Source: Candidatus Segatella caccae (GTDB lineage Bacteria > Bacteroidota > Bacteroidia > Bacteroidales > Bacteroidaceae). Taken from it: 19,031 nt of DNA. Below the pieces are notes generated by a model. It was not told where the DNA came from, made no database searches, and worked only from the letters and a program-made list of their open reading frames with translations. The stretch spans positions 1-19,031 of the forward strand of contig USOQ01000053.1 of NCBI GenBank assembly GCA_900556395.1, read 5' to 3'. The translations under genes were made by a program, and so were the position numbers. The first letter of the stretch is position 1. Each line of letters opens with the position of its first letter. Positions 1 through 6,449 of the stretch are shown here, piece after piece.

Positions 1-2
1 GT

Positions 3-470
3 ATCATGGCAAAAGCTATCGTATATTTCGTGACTTCGAAGTTGAACAATATCTATGAGCAACTGCCTCCACAGGCTGTCAATGAGGAAAGAGTAGAACT
101 TCGTCATTTCACCATCATCGATGAGGCTCACTATATGCTTGGCTTCGAGAACAAACCCTTGCAAAACTTGATTGCGGTAGGAAGAAACAAGGGAATGAGT
201 ATCATTCTCGCCACCCAGAACATGGATTCATTCAAGAGCAAGCATTTCGACTTTTATGCCAATGCACAGTATCCACTCATCATGAAGCAGCAACAGCAGA
301 ATGATGGGGTGCTAAAGGATTTATTTGGTGTAAGCAGTATGGCTCTACAAGAACTGAAGCAAGCCATTGCAGGTTTGCAAAAAGGAGAGTTGATTACCAA
401 GGATTCGCAAGCCATGATGCTGGGTATTGGCAAACATTGGAAGAAGATAAAAGTGACGCATTTGATATGA
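3..470 (+). CDS. C-terminal part of a P-loop ATPase (HerA/FtsK/DptH-like), 5' truncated by window
   Basis: The reading frame is open to the window edge, so only about the last 155 residues are visible and the first in-frame ATG (position 6) is probably internal. What can be seen is a hydrophobic strand ending in a Walker B-type FTIIDEAH (about residues 35-42 from that ATG), then GRNKGMSIILATQN, which resembles the strand and polar sensor motif of HerA/FtsK/VirB4-type motor ATPases, and a C-terminal LQKGELITKD segment. The Walker A region would lie upstream of the window. Helicase-like ATPases with this ending occur in DNA phosphorothioation restriction (DptH) and in HerA-NurA-type or conjugative systems. 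The assignment among these is a guess. A strong terminator follows 39 bp after the stop codon, so this is the last gene of its transcription unit. Confidence 0.6.
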   Translation: MMAKAIVYFVTSKLNNIYEQLPPQAVNEERVELRHFTIIDEAHYMLGFENKPLQNLIAVGRNKGMSIILATQNMDSFKSKHFDFYANAQYPLIMKQQQQNDGVLKDLFGVSSMALQELKQAIAGLQKGELITKDSQAMMLGIGKHWKKIKVTHLI

Positions 471-508
471 TAGAGGAGTGTGTTAGCTCCGCCGTATTCT
501 TCGTCTCC

Positions 509-553
509 CGGAACCTCGCCATGATTTTCTCATGGCGAGGTTCCGCCTTTTTC
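509..553 (+). terminator. Strong intrinsic terminator after the ATPase gene
   Basis: A perfect 16-bp stem pairs 509-524 with 530-545 around a 5-nt TTTTC loop, and is followed by CC and five Ts. The T-run is only on the plus-strand side. The minus-strand continuation past the hairpin (GGGAGACGAAG) is not T-rich, so it should mainly stop the rightward ATPase transcript. It may slow the convergent VOC transcript. Confidence 0.85.
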
Positions 554-564
554 TTAGCTATGGT

Positions 565-954
565 TTATAGTTTTTCGCAGAATTCTATTTTCTCCTTATT
601 GGGTCCTTCAATGGTGAAGAACTTTACGCCGTTCTCCCAGAATGGAAGACCATTAACCTGTTGATCCAGCATCTTGAAGGTTCCAGCTTCCTTTACAACC
701 TGGAAGAGATCCTCGATGTTCTTTACATCGATGGCAATATGATCGATGGCTCCATATTCCATCTTAGCCTGGTGGTTCTGGTAGGTCTCAATGATGAGAT
801 TGTGGAGCTGGAGGAAGGCTACTTCCTCATTGCCGTTTACGGTGCGGAGGGCAGTTTCGAAGCCCAGAGCATGATAAAACTCAATGGTCTTGTTGATGTC
901 GTTGGTAGGAATGCCAATGTGTTGCACGCCTGTAGTAAAATCTTTGATTTTCAT
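565..954 (-). CDS. VOC (glyoxalase/bleomycin-resistance fold) family protein
   Basis: This 129-residue protein matches the length and pattern of single-module-pair VOC proteins such as lactoylglutathione lyase-like and methylmalonyl-CoA epimerase-like enzymes. Two beta-alpha-beta-beta-beta modules start at QHIGI (residue 11) and DHIAI (residue 71). Candidate metal ligands sit at the expected places: H12, E56 (LIIE), H72 and E124 (KIEF). Metal-dependent isomerase, lyase or dioxygenase chemistry is therefore plausible, but the substrate cannot be read from the sequence. It lies 54 bp downstream of the outer-membrane protein gene on the same strand with no clear promoter between them, so co-transcription is likely. 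That would place it under the same regulator as that gene. Confidence 0.8.
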   Translation of the reverse strand: MKIKDFTTGVQHIGIPTNDINKTIEFYHALGFETALRTVNGNEEVAFLQLHNLIIETYQNHQAKMEYGAIDHIAIDVKNIEDLFQVVKEAGTFKMLDQQVNGLPFWENGVKFFTIEGPNKEKIEFCEKL

Positions 955-1008
955 AATGAATTTGTGTTTAGATGATTGTTATGATAAAACTTTCTGTGTA
1001 TTGAAGAT

Positions 1009-1743
1009 TTAGAAGCGGATGATTTCGGCTCCAATCTGGAAATAGCTCAGGTTGCTCTGGGGATTCCACATTCCCTTGGCATAAACCGGAACGGTGTAGT
1101 TGCCGAGTTTGAGATCGTGGGATGCTTGCAGCGATACGTGCACGATGCCCGCCGTCGTTCCGAAGAAGTGGGCATCCTCGCCAGCTCTGTTCAATGCGAA
1201 GGCTCCACCAACTCCCGCATCAACCTTCCATCCATCTTTCTGGTAGATAGGATATTCCGCATAGGCGAAAGTGGAATATTTCTGTTTTGTATTGTCGCTG
1301 TTGCGGTCACGTCCGAAGACTACTGTTGACCAGCTCAGGAGCAGCGGGAACTTCTCTTTCTGGAATCGGTAGCTCAATGTGGCATCGAGAAATCGCCCTG
1401 TGGTATGGGCTGAATAATTCCAGTATTCCTTATTGTTATAGGTGGCACCAGGTGAGAAATTGTAGGTGTCCCATAGAGCGAGTTCCCAACCGCCAGCTTT
1501 TAGATTCAGATAATGATTAAACTCCTTGTAGGAGCCTTCCGAGTTGCAGCCGCCCCAAAGTCCCACGGTAACGTGGTCGTTGACCATCGTATAACTTAGG
1601 TCTGTAAGGAGAACGATGCCATCGGAAACTTCCATGCCACGCCACAGATGGTTGTTCTGGACGTTGGCTTTCAGATGGAGCTGCGCCTGAGCATTCCCCA
1701 GGCAAGCAGCCATCATTAAAACACCAACTAATCTTCGTCTCAT
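1009..1743 (-). CDS. TorF-like putative outer-membrane beta-barrel protein
   Basis: The 244-residue product starts with a signal peptide: MRRR, a hydrophobic core, and a likely signal peptidase I site after NAQA at about residue 20. The mature part has alternating hydrophobic/polar beta strands and ends in a terminal aromatic (IIRF), typical of outer-membrane barrels. The early motif HLWRGMEVSDG followed by LLTDLSY resembles the conserved start of TorF-family putative porins (YxFRGxSQSDG with QGGLDY-like following strand). A transport role is inference. The gene is read leftward and has a leader of about 190 nt from a promoter at 1936-1966, which faces a LacI-type operator array. It is therefore a likely partner of the polyol operon on the other side of lacI, perhaps as the outer-membrane pore for the same substrate. 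Confidence 0.7.
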   Translation of the reverse strand: MRRRLVGVLMMAACLGNAQAQLHLKANVQNNHLWRGMEVSDGIVLLTDLSYTMVNDHVTVGLWGGCNSEGSYKEFNHYLNLKAGGWELALWDTYNFSPGATYNNKEYWNYSAHTTGRFLDATLSYRFQKEKFPLLLSWSTVVFGRDRNSDNTKQKYSTFAYAEYPIYQKDGWKVDAGVGGAFALNRAGEDAHFFGTTAGIVHVSLQASHDLKLGNYTVPVYAKGMWNPQSNLSYFQIGAEIIRF

Positions 1744-1935
1744 TTTTCTTTAACAATAAATAAAAATAACATTAACTATGTCTCTTTTGTGATTAGATTT
1801 TCTGTTCCTTAGTTTTTACTATTAGGATTTTAAATCTTTACATAACTTTAGCAAGTAGGGAAGTTGGAGAAGTTGTGTCTCTCAAGCTTCCCTAAACTAC
1901 CCGCATGAAAAAGTCCTGTCTTTGAATCTTGGTTG

Positions 1936-1966
1936 CAAATATAGTTGCATTTTATTTTTGTGGCAT
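1936..1966 (-). promoter_or_regulatory. Leftward Bacteroidota-type promoter for the TorF-like gene
   Basis: On the minus strand a perfect -7 element TATATTTG occupies 1943-1936, with a weak -33-like ATG at 1966-1964 and a 20-bp spacer. The -7 box lies 38 bp from the operator array at 1982-2029, exactly as the mannitol dehydrogenase promoter lies from its own array. The predicted start leaves a leader of about 190 nt before the ATG at 1743. This leader contains a possible 8-bp stem (1856-1863 with 1887-1894). Confidence 0.6.
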
Positions 1967-1981
1967 CGAAAAATCATATTT

Positions 1982-2029
1982 ATTTTCTGCAATCGTTCCC
2001 GCAATCGTTTCCAATTTCTGCAATCGTTT
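1982..2029. promoter_or_regulatory. LacI-type operator array, left copy (mirror image of 3217-3264)
   Basis: Three near-palindromic sites of the form GCAATCGTTnC (reverse strand: GnAACGATTGC) have central CG steps at 1994, 2006 and 2025, giving 12- and 19-bp spacings. The whole 48-bp block is the reverse complement of 3217-3264 with only two mismatches, both an A/T change inside an outer site. CG-centred palindromes are typical of LacI-family operators, and the lacI gene lies between the two copies. Confidence 0.75.
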
Positions 2030-2120
2030 GAAGGTCATACTGTTTCTTATGCATCTTCTTCTCTTTGGGTATGTGTGTGAATTATTAGGTGACGGCTATC
2101 TGAAAAAAATATGTTTTTTG

Positions 2121-2151
2121 TTGTTGCTTTCATAGAAAAATATTATATTTG
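2121..2151 (+). promoter_or_regulatory. Promoter of the LacI-type regulator gene
   Basis: A -33 TTG at 2121-2123 and a perfect -7 TATATTTG at 2144-2151 are separated by 20 bp. Transcription would start near 2158, leaving an A-rich leader of about 22 nt before the ATG at 2180. The promoter lies downstream of an earlier in-frame ATG (2111), which excludes that start. Confidence 0.75.
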
Positions 2152-2179
2152 CAATCAGAAAACCAAGAAGAATAAGAAT

Positions 2180-3187
2180 ATGGCTAAACATTTAACTATT
2201 AAAGATATAGCCCGCTCGCTCTGCATTTCAGTCTCTACTGTTTCCAGAGCATTGACCGATGACAAGAACATACGCAAAGAGACGCGAGACATGGTGGTGG
2301 AGGAGGCGAAGCGACTTGGTTACAAGCGTAATCCTGTAGCGATGAACCTGAAGATGGGACGTACCAATACCATTGGAGTCATTGTGCCTGAGATGCATAC
2401 ACCTTATGCTTCGCAGGTGATAGGCGGAATACAAGAGATTCTCTACAAGAAGAACCAGAAGGTGATGATAGCCGAGAGTGACGAGAATCCCTGCAGGGAA
2501 CTGGAAAATCTGAAGATGATGGAACAGTTTATGGTGGATGGGTTGATTGTTAGTCTCTGCAGTTACCGCAAGAACATTGAGAAGTATCAGCAGTTGGAGG
2601 AAGCTGGTATGGCTGTTGTGTTCTACGATCGCATTCCTTATGGTATGGATGTGTCTCAGGTGTTGGTGGAAGACAATGTAGACTCCTATTTCATGGTGGA
2701 GCATCTTATCCGTTTAGGCAGAAAGCGTATAGCCTATATTCAAGGACCTGACGATATCTATAATGCTTATCAAAGAGGTTTGGGCTATCGTGAGGCGATG
2801 GAGAAATTCCGACTCTTTGACCCTTCTCTGATTGTGAAAACGGGCATGACGTTCAAGGATGGTGCCGATGCCATAGACCGCCTTATATATAATAAGGTGG
2901 ATTTTGATTCCGTATTCGCGTTTACTGACACCTTGGCTATAGGTGCTCAGAACCGGCTTCGTGCTTTGGGTAAGCGGGTTCCGGAAGATATCTTTGTTGC
3001 AAGTTTTTCAGGTACCGAACTGTCTACCATCGTTTCTCCGCAAATCACGACCATGGAGCCTCCTCTCGAGGAAATGGGGCGAAAGGCTGCAGAACTTGTG
3101 ATTGAGAAAATCAACAATCCAGAGACAGAAAACAAGATGATCGTCCTGAAGACTACTATGCGGTGCAGGGAGTCGACGGGTGAATAG
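2180..3187 (+). CDS. LacI/GalR-family transcriptional regulator
   Basis: The protein is 335 residues, the usual LacI length, when started at MAKHLTIKD. The longer frame from 2111 would begin upstream of the promoter and was rejected. An N-terminal helix-turn-helix covers about residues 5-25 (LTIKDIARSL, then VSTVSRAL), and the hinge helix ends in NPVAMNLKMGRT with the Leu that normally intercalates at the operator centre. A periplasmic-binding-protein-like effector domain follows (GVIVPE at about 68-73, DGLIVS, FYDRIP, FTDTLAIGA, TTMEPP). It is flanked by two inverted copies of a three-site operator array that drive an outward pair of transcription units, so it most likely senses the polyol or uronate used by the neighbouring dehydrogenase. 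Because the sites lie upstream of -33 rather than over the promoter, an activator role is possible. Confidence 0.92.
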   Translation: MAKHLTIKDIARSLCISVSTVSRALTDDKNIRKETRDMVVEEAKRLGYKRNPVAMNLKMGRTNTIGVIVPEMHTPYASQVIGGIQEILYKKNQKVMIAESDENPCRELENLKMMEQFMVDGLIVSLCSYRKNIEKYQQLEEAGMAVVFYDRIPYGMDVSQVLVEDNVDSYFMVEHLIRLGRKRIAYIQGPDDIYNAYQRGLGYREAMEKFRLFDPSLIVKTGMTFKDGADAIDRLIYNKVDFDSVFAFTDTLAIGAQNRLRALGKRVPEDIFVASFSGTELSTIVSPQITTMEPPLEEMGRKAAELVIEKINNPETENKMIVLKTTMRCRESTGE

Positions 3188-3216
3188 GCTATAATATTCC
3201 GTCGCTCTTTTTTTTA

Positions 3217-3264
3217 AAACGTTTGCAGAAATTGGAAACGATTGCGGGAACGTTTGCAGAAAAT
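3217..3264. promoter_or_regulatory. LacI-type operator array, right copy
   Basis: Three sites have CG centres at 3220, 3239 and 3251 (19- and 12-bp spacings): AAACGTTTGC, AAACGATTGC and GAACGTTTGC. Two of them share the extension GCAGAAA. The block is an inverted copy of 1982-2029 with 46 of 48 positions matching, and ends 16 bp before the -33 TTG of the mannitol dehydrogenase promoter. Confidence 0.78.
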
Positions 3265-3280
3265 TGCCATCAATTATTCA

Positions 3281-3310
3281 TTGTTCATTTCTGATTTTCT
3301 TCTATCTTTG
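3281..3310 (+). promoter_or_regulatory. Promoter of the polyol operon
   Basis: A -33 TTG at 3281-3283 and a -7 TATCTTTG at 3303-3310 are separated by 19 bp. The leader of about 90 nt contains two nested short stems: CGAGA 3321-3325 with TCTCG 3358-3362, and CCTGT 3326-3330 with ACAGG 3336-3340. Confidence 0.78.
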
Positions 3311-3405
3311 CCATAGAAAACGAGACCTGTTTTTTACAGGAAACCCAAACGGCTTGATCTCGCGGAAAGACTGAAAATTATTAATAACTAACAATCAATA
3401 CAATT

Positions 3406-4902
3406 ATGGCAAATTTAGTAACTGCTAAAACAGCAAAAACAAATCAGGTAGTAAATGGTTATTCTTATAACCGCAGTTTGGTAAAGGCAGGTATTCTGCA
3501 CTTCGGAGTAGGCAACTTCCATCGTGCTCATCTGGAGTATATGACCAGTAAACTCTTGGAGAACAATACCCAGCAGAACTGGGGTATCTGTGGAGCGATG
3601 ATCCTCCCAGGCGACGAACGCCTTTATCATGCCCTGAAGAAGCAGGATGGAGAGTACACCCTTACTGTATGTGGTCGCGATGACAGTATCCAGGTTTATC
3701 AGTTGGGTGCTCTCGTAGAACTCTATTGGGGTATTGAGGAGCAGGAACAGATACTGGATAAGATAGCATCAAAGGACATCAAGATAATCACACTCACGAT
3801 TACTGAGGGTGGATATAATATTTCGCGTCAAACAGGTGAGTTCATGCTTGACAATGAGCAGGTGGCACATGATATCCAGAACCCAGCCAAGCCTGTCACA
3901 GCCTTCGGATATGTAGCAGAAGGTTTGCGTCGTCGCAAGGCTGCGGGCAATGGCCCGATTACCATCCTCTCTTGCGATAATCTGCAGCACAATGGCAATA
4001 CAGCCCGAAAGGCTTTCATGACCTTTGTTGAGGCTCAGGACAAGGAACTTGCTGCCTGGATGAATGAGAATGTAACATTCCCCAACTCGATGGTTGACCG
4101 TATTACCCCAGCCACTCGTCCCGAGGATGTCGAGCGACTGAATGCCCAGAATGGTACTTGCGATGAGGCACCTGTATATTGCGAGGACTTTATCCAGTGG
4201 GTGGTAGAAGATCACTTTGCAGCAGGTCGTCCAGCTTGGGAAACTGTTGGTGCCCAGATGACCGACGATGTGACGGCTTTCGAGAACATGAAGCTGTCTC
4301 TCCTGAATGCTTCCCATACCTTGCTTTCTTATCCCTCCTTCCTGAGTGGTTATCGTAAAGTAGACGCGGCGATGCACGATGAAAGAATCTGCAAGTTTGT
4401 ACGTGCTTTTATGGATGAGGACATTACTCCTTATGTGCCAGCTCCCGAGAATACCGATTTGGAGGAGTACAAGCAATGTCTGGTAGAGCGTTTCGGCAAT
4501 CGCATGGTAAGCGATCAGGTGGCACGTCTCTGTTTCGATGGTGCCAGCAAGTTCCCTGTTTACGTTATGCCGAACTTGGAGAAGATGATAGCTGATGATG
4601 CCTCTGGCAAGCGCCAGGATGTAGAATTCAAGCGTGTGGCTTATCTCTTTGCTGCTTACCGTCATTATCTGAAATATCAGGTGGATGACAACGGCGATGC
4701 TTTCGAGGTAGCTGATCCTTGGCTCACCGAAGCAGACAAAAAGGCCATAGATAGCGATGATGCACTCGATTTCCTTGCCATCTCTGCCTTTACAAGTACC
4801 GACCTCAAGGCTGCTTCTCATTTTGTAGAGCTTTACCTGAAGATGGTGGAAGACATCAAAGCCAAGGGTGCCATGAAGGTTTTGGAGGAAGAAATCCTGT
4901 AA
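3406..4902 (+). CDS. Mannitol dehydrogenase-family oxidoreductase (polyol/hexuronate dehydrogenase)
   Basis: The 498-residue length fits the long-chain polyol dehydrogenase family (mannitol 2-dehydrogenase, fructuronate and tagaturonate reductases), which interconvert a polyol or hexonate and its ketose with NAD(P). Visible motifs are the Rossmann loop GVGNFHRAH (34-42), SCDNLQHNG (189-197), NSMVDRITPAT (227-237) and the catalytic segment KLSLLNASHTLL. In that segment K296, N301 and H304 line up with the Lys-Asn-His set of mannitol 2-dehydrogenases. The start is supported by the promoter and an A-rich leader. The gene is first in an operon with an FHS-family permease and is preceded by a LacI operator array, which indicates inducible use of a sugar alcohol or uronate. 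Mannitol versus fructuronate specificity cannot be settled from the sequence; the residue pattern leans towards mannitol 2-dehydrogenase. Confidence 0.88.
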   Translation: MANLVTAKTAKTNQVVNGYSYNRSLVKAGILHFGVGNFHRAHLEYMTSKLLENNTQQNWGICGAMILPGDERLYHALKKQDGEYTLTVCGRDDSIQVYQLGALVELYWGIEEQEQILDKIASKDIKIITLTITEGGYNISRQTGEFMLDNEQVAHDIQNPAKPVTAFGYVAEGLRRRKAAGNGPITILSCDNLQHNGNTARKAFMTFVEAQDKELAAWMNENVTFPNSMVDRITPATRPEDVERLNAQNGTCDEAPVYCEDFIQWVVEDHFAAGRPAWETVGAQMTDDVTAFENMKLSLLNASHTLLSYPSFLSGYRKVDAAMHDERICKFVRAFMDEDITPYVPAPENTDLEEYKQCLVERFGNRMVSDQVARLCFDGASKFPVYVMPNLEKMIADDASGKRQDVEFKRVAYLFAAYRHYLKYQVDDNGDAFEVADPWLTEADKKAIDSDDALDFLAISAFTSTDLKAASHFVELYLKMVEDIKAKGAMKVLEEEIL

Positions 4903-4932
4903 TCTGGTGAAGATATTCGGAAAATAAGAGTT

Positions 4933-4969
4933 AGGTGCTTCCGAGGATGTTGCTGTCCTCGAAGCACCT
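4933..4969 (+). other. Intercistronic hairpin between dehydrogenase and permease genes
   Basis: AGGTGCTT (4933-4940) pairs with AAGCACCT (4962-4969) and CGAGGA (4942-4947) with TCCTCG (4956-4961), leaving one bulged C and an 8-nt loop. No T-run follows, so it is not a standard terminator. It is more likely an mRNA processing or stability element that uncouples dehydrogenase and permease levels. Confidence 0.6.
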
Positions 4970-5004
4970 GATGAAAAACAATACTCTCTGCTATAAAAAC
5001 CTAA

Positions 5005-6333
5005 ATGATTATGAAACAGTCGATAACGCTCAAGAGTGCGGGACCTTTCCTTCTCTTGACATTCATATATTTCATAGTGGGCTTTCTCACTACCGTCAAC
5101 GGACAGTGTCAGGGGCCTCTGCAGGTAGCCTTTCTTTCGAAAGTGGCTGCTACTAAGAATTTCCTGGCAACACTTATCTCCTTTGCCTTCTTCCTGGGCT
5201 ATTTGCTCAATAGTGCGAGGACAGGACGTCTGCTTAACAGGATAGGTTATAAAAAGACGCTTGTCCGTTCGATGATGGTCATGGTGCTGGGACTTGCCTT
5301 CTATCTTGCTTCGGCGGTTATTGCTGAATATTGGGGTGGGGCAGGTGTGCATCTTTCACAGGATTTTGTACCTTTCGGATATTTCGTTTTCCTTGTAGGA
5401 TCTTATCTGATGGGTACGGCTGCGGCAATGCTTCAGGTAGTTATCAATCCCTATATCGCAGCCTATCCTTTGCCGGGAACCCAACCCGTGCAGCGTATGA
5501 ATTTTACTTGTGCAGTGAACTCTTTTGGTACTACGATAGCTCCTTTCTTTGTTACAGGTGTGATGTTTGCAGGCGTGTCTCTGGATTGTGTTTCTGCCGA
5601 TCAGCTTACAGTCCCTTTCCTTGTGATGATGCTTATCATCGCCTTTACCACATGGAGTACTTCTAAAGCGAATCTTCCTGATATAGAGGGCACGAGAGAG
5701 AATTCTTCGAATGCAGAATCAGAAGGTAAGACTGCTGCAGCCATCGATTCCAAAAACTGCAAAGAACGTAGTATCTGGTCGTTCCGCCATTTGAAATATG
5801 GTGTCATTACCATCTTCTTCTATGTAGGAACAGAGGTGGGTATTGGCAATAATATGAATCTCCATGCGATGGATTTGATGGGACTTGGTTACAATGTTTC
5901 GCCGGCCCTTCTTGCCACGCTCTATTGGGGTGGCTTCATGATAGGCAGAATGGTATCGGCTGGTTTGAAGAATGTGGCACCTCGTCCGATGCTCATCTTT
6001 GTGACTGTGGCAGCCATTGCCCTGATGGTCACCTCCATGGTTACTGAGAATCTTTGGTTAATGGCTGCTGTGGGATTGTTTCACAGTGTAATGTGGAGCT
6101 GTATCTTTACTTTGGCTGTTGATGGTTTGAAGGAATACACTTCCAAGGCTTCAGGTGTGTTTATGATGGGTGTCTTCGGTGGTGCTGTCTTCCCTGTGCT
6201 CCAAGGTTTGTTGGCTGATTATGTCGGCTCATGGCAATTCACCTGGCTTATTCCTCTTTTCTGCGAGTTCGTCATTCTTTGGTATGGGCTTGTGGGTTAT
6301 AAACAAACTCCTCAAAGTTACGCTGCATCTTAA
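5005..6333 (+). CDS. FHS-family (FucP/GluP-like) MFS sugar permease
   Basis: The 442-residue protein has about 12 hydrophobic membrane segments, with a longer polar loop in the middle (about residues 225-255, NLPDIEGTRENSS onward) between the two six-helix halves. The N-terminal half shows GPLQVAFLSKVAATKNF and a motif-A-like loop (SARTGRLLNRIGYKK), a pattern typical of fucose-galactose-glucose:H+ symporters. It should act in the inner membrane as a proton symporter for a sugar or sugar alcohol. It follows the mannitol dehydrogenase-family gene by about 100 bp, so it probably imports that enzyme's substrate (or its ketose). The start could also be the ATG at 5011; 5005 is chosen as the first in-frame ATG after an A-rich stretch. 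Confidence 0.85.
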   Translation: MIMKQSITLKSAGPFLLLTFIYFIVGFLTTVNGQCQGPLQVAFLSKVAATKNFLATLISFAFFLGYLLNSARTGRLLNRIGYKKTLVRSMMVMVLGLAFYLASAVIAEYWGGAGVHLSQDFVPFGYFVFLVGSYLMGTAAAMLQVVINPYIAAYPLPGTQPVQRMNFTCAVNSFGTTIAPFFVTGVMFAGVSLDCVSADQLTVPFLVMMLIIAFTTWSTSKANLPDIEGTRENSSNAESEGKTAAAIDSKNCKERSIWSFRHLKYGVITIFFYVGTEVGIGNNMNLHAMDLMGLGYNVSPALLATLYWGGFMIGRMVSAGLKNVAPRPMLIFVTVAAIALMVTSMVTENLWLMAAVGLFHSVMWSCIFTLAVDGLKEYTSKASGVFMMGVFGGAVFPVLQGLLADYVGSWQFTWLIPLFCEFVILWYGLVGYKQTPQSYAAS

Positions 6334-6343
6334 CAATAAAAAC

Positions 6344-6369
6344 AAAAAGTTCACTTTTTATTTTGTTTT
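6344..6369 (+). terminator. Weak A/T-rich terminator-like hairpin after the permease gene
   Basis: AAAAAG (6344-6349) and CTTTTT (6354-6359) form a short stem with a 4-nt loop, followed by ATTTTGTTTTG. It is weak because only one G-C pair is present, and it overlaps the -33 region of the next promoter. Confidence 0.35.
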
Positions 6370-6392
6370 GTCTTCGATTTGCTGTAACTTTG
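6363..6392 (+). promoter_or_regulatory. Promoter of the GltD-like gene
   Basis: A -33 TTG at 6363-6365 (within TTTTG) and a perfect -7 TAACTTTG at 6385-6392 are separated by 19 bp. The predicted leader is about 50 nt. Confidence 0.75.
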
Positions 6393-6449
6393 CACCCGCA
6401 AACTACAATTTGATAAAAGTTGTTTTTCAACTGATTAAAAGATTAGATT

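Noticed and set aside
2111..2179. Longer lacI start giving a 358-residue protein
   Set aside because: The ATG lies upstream of the -33/-7 promoter, and the extra residues do not precede the HTH in LacI proteins.
3182..3215. Terminator after lacI
   Set aside because: A T8 run exists at 3208-3215, but the only upstream stem (GAATA/TATTC) is five A/T-rich pairs and not adjacent to it.
3769..5352. 527-codon open frame on the minus strand
   Set aside because: It lies opposite the well-supported dehydrogenase and permease genes, has no promoter, and its composition (His, Ser, Thr and Ile rich) is that of a shadow frame. The same applies to long minus-strand frames at 9101-10360, 13945-14871 and 15584-16756.
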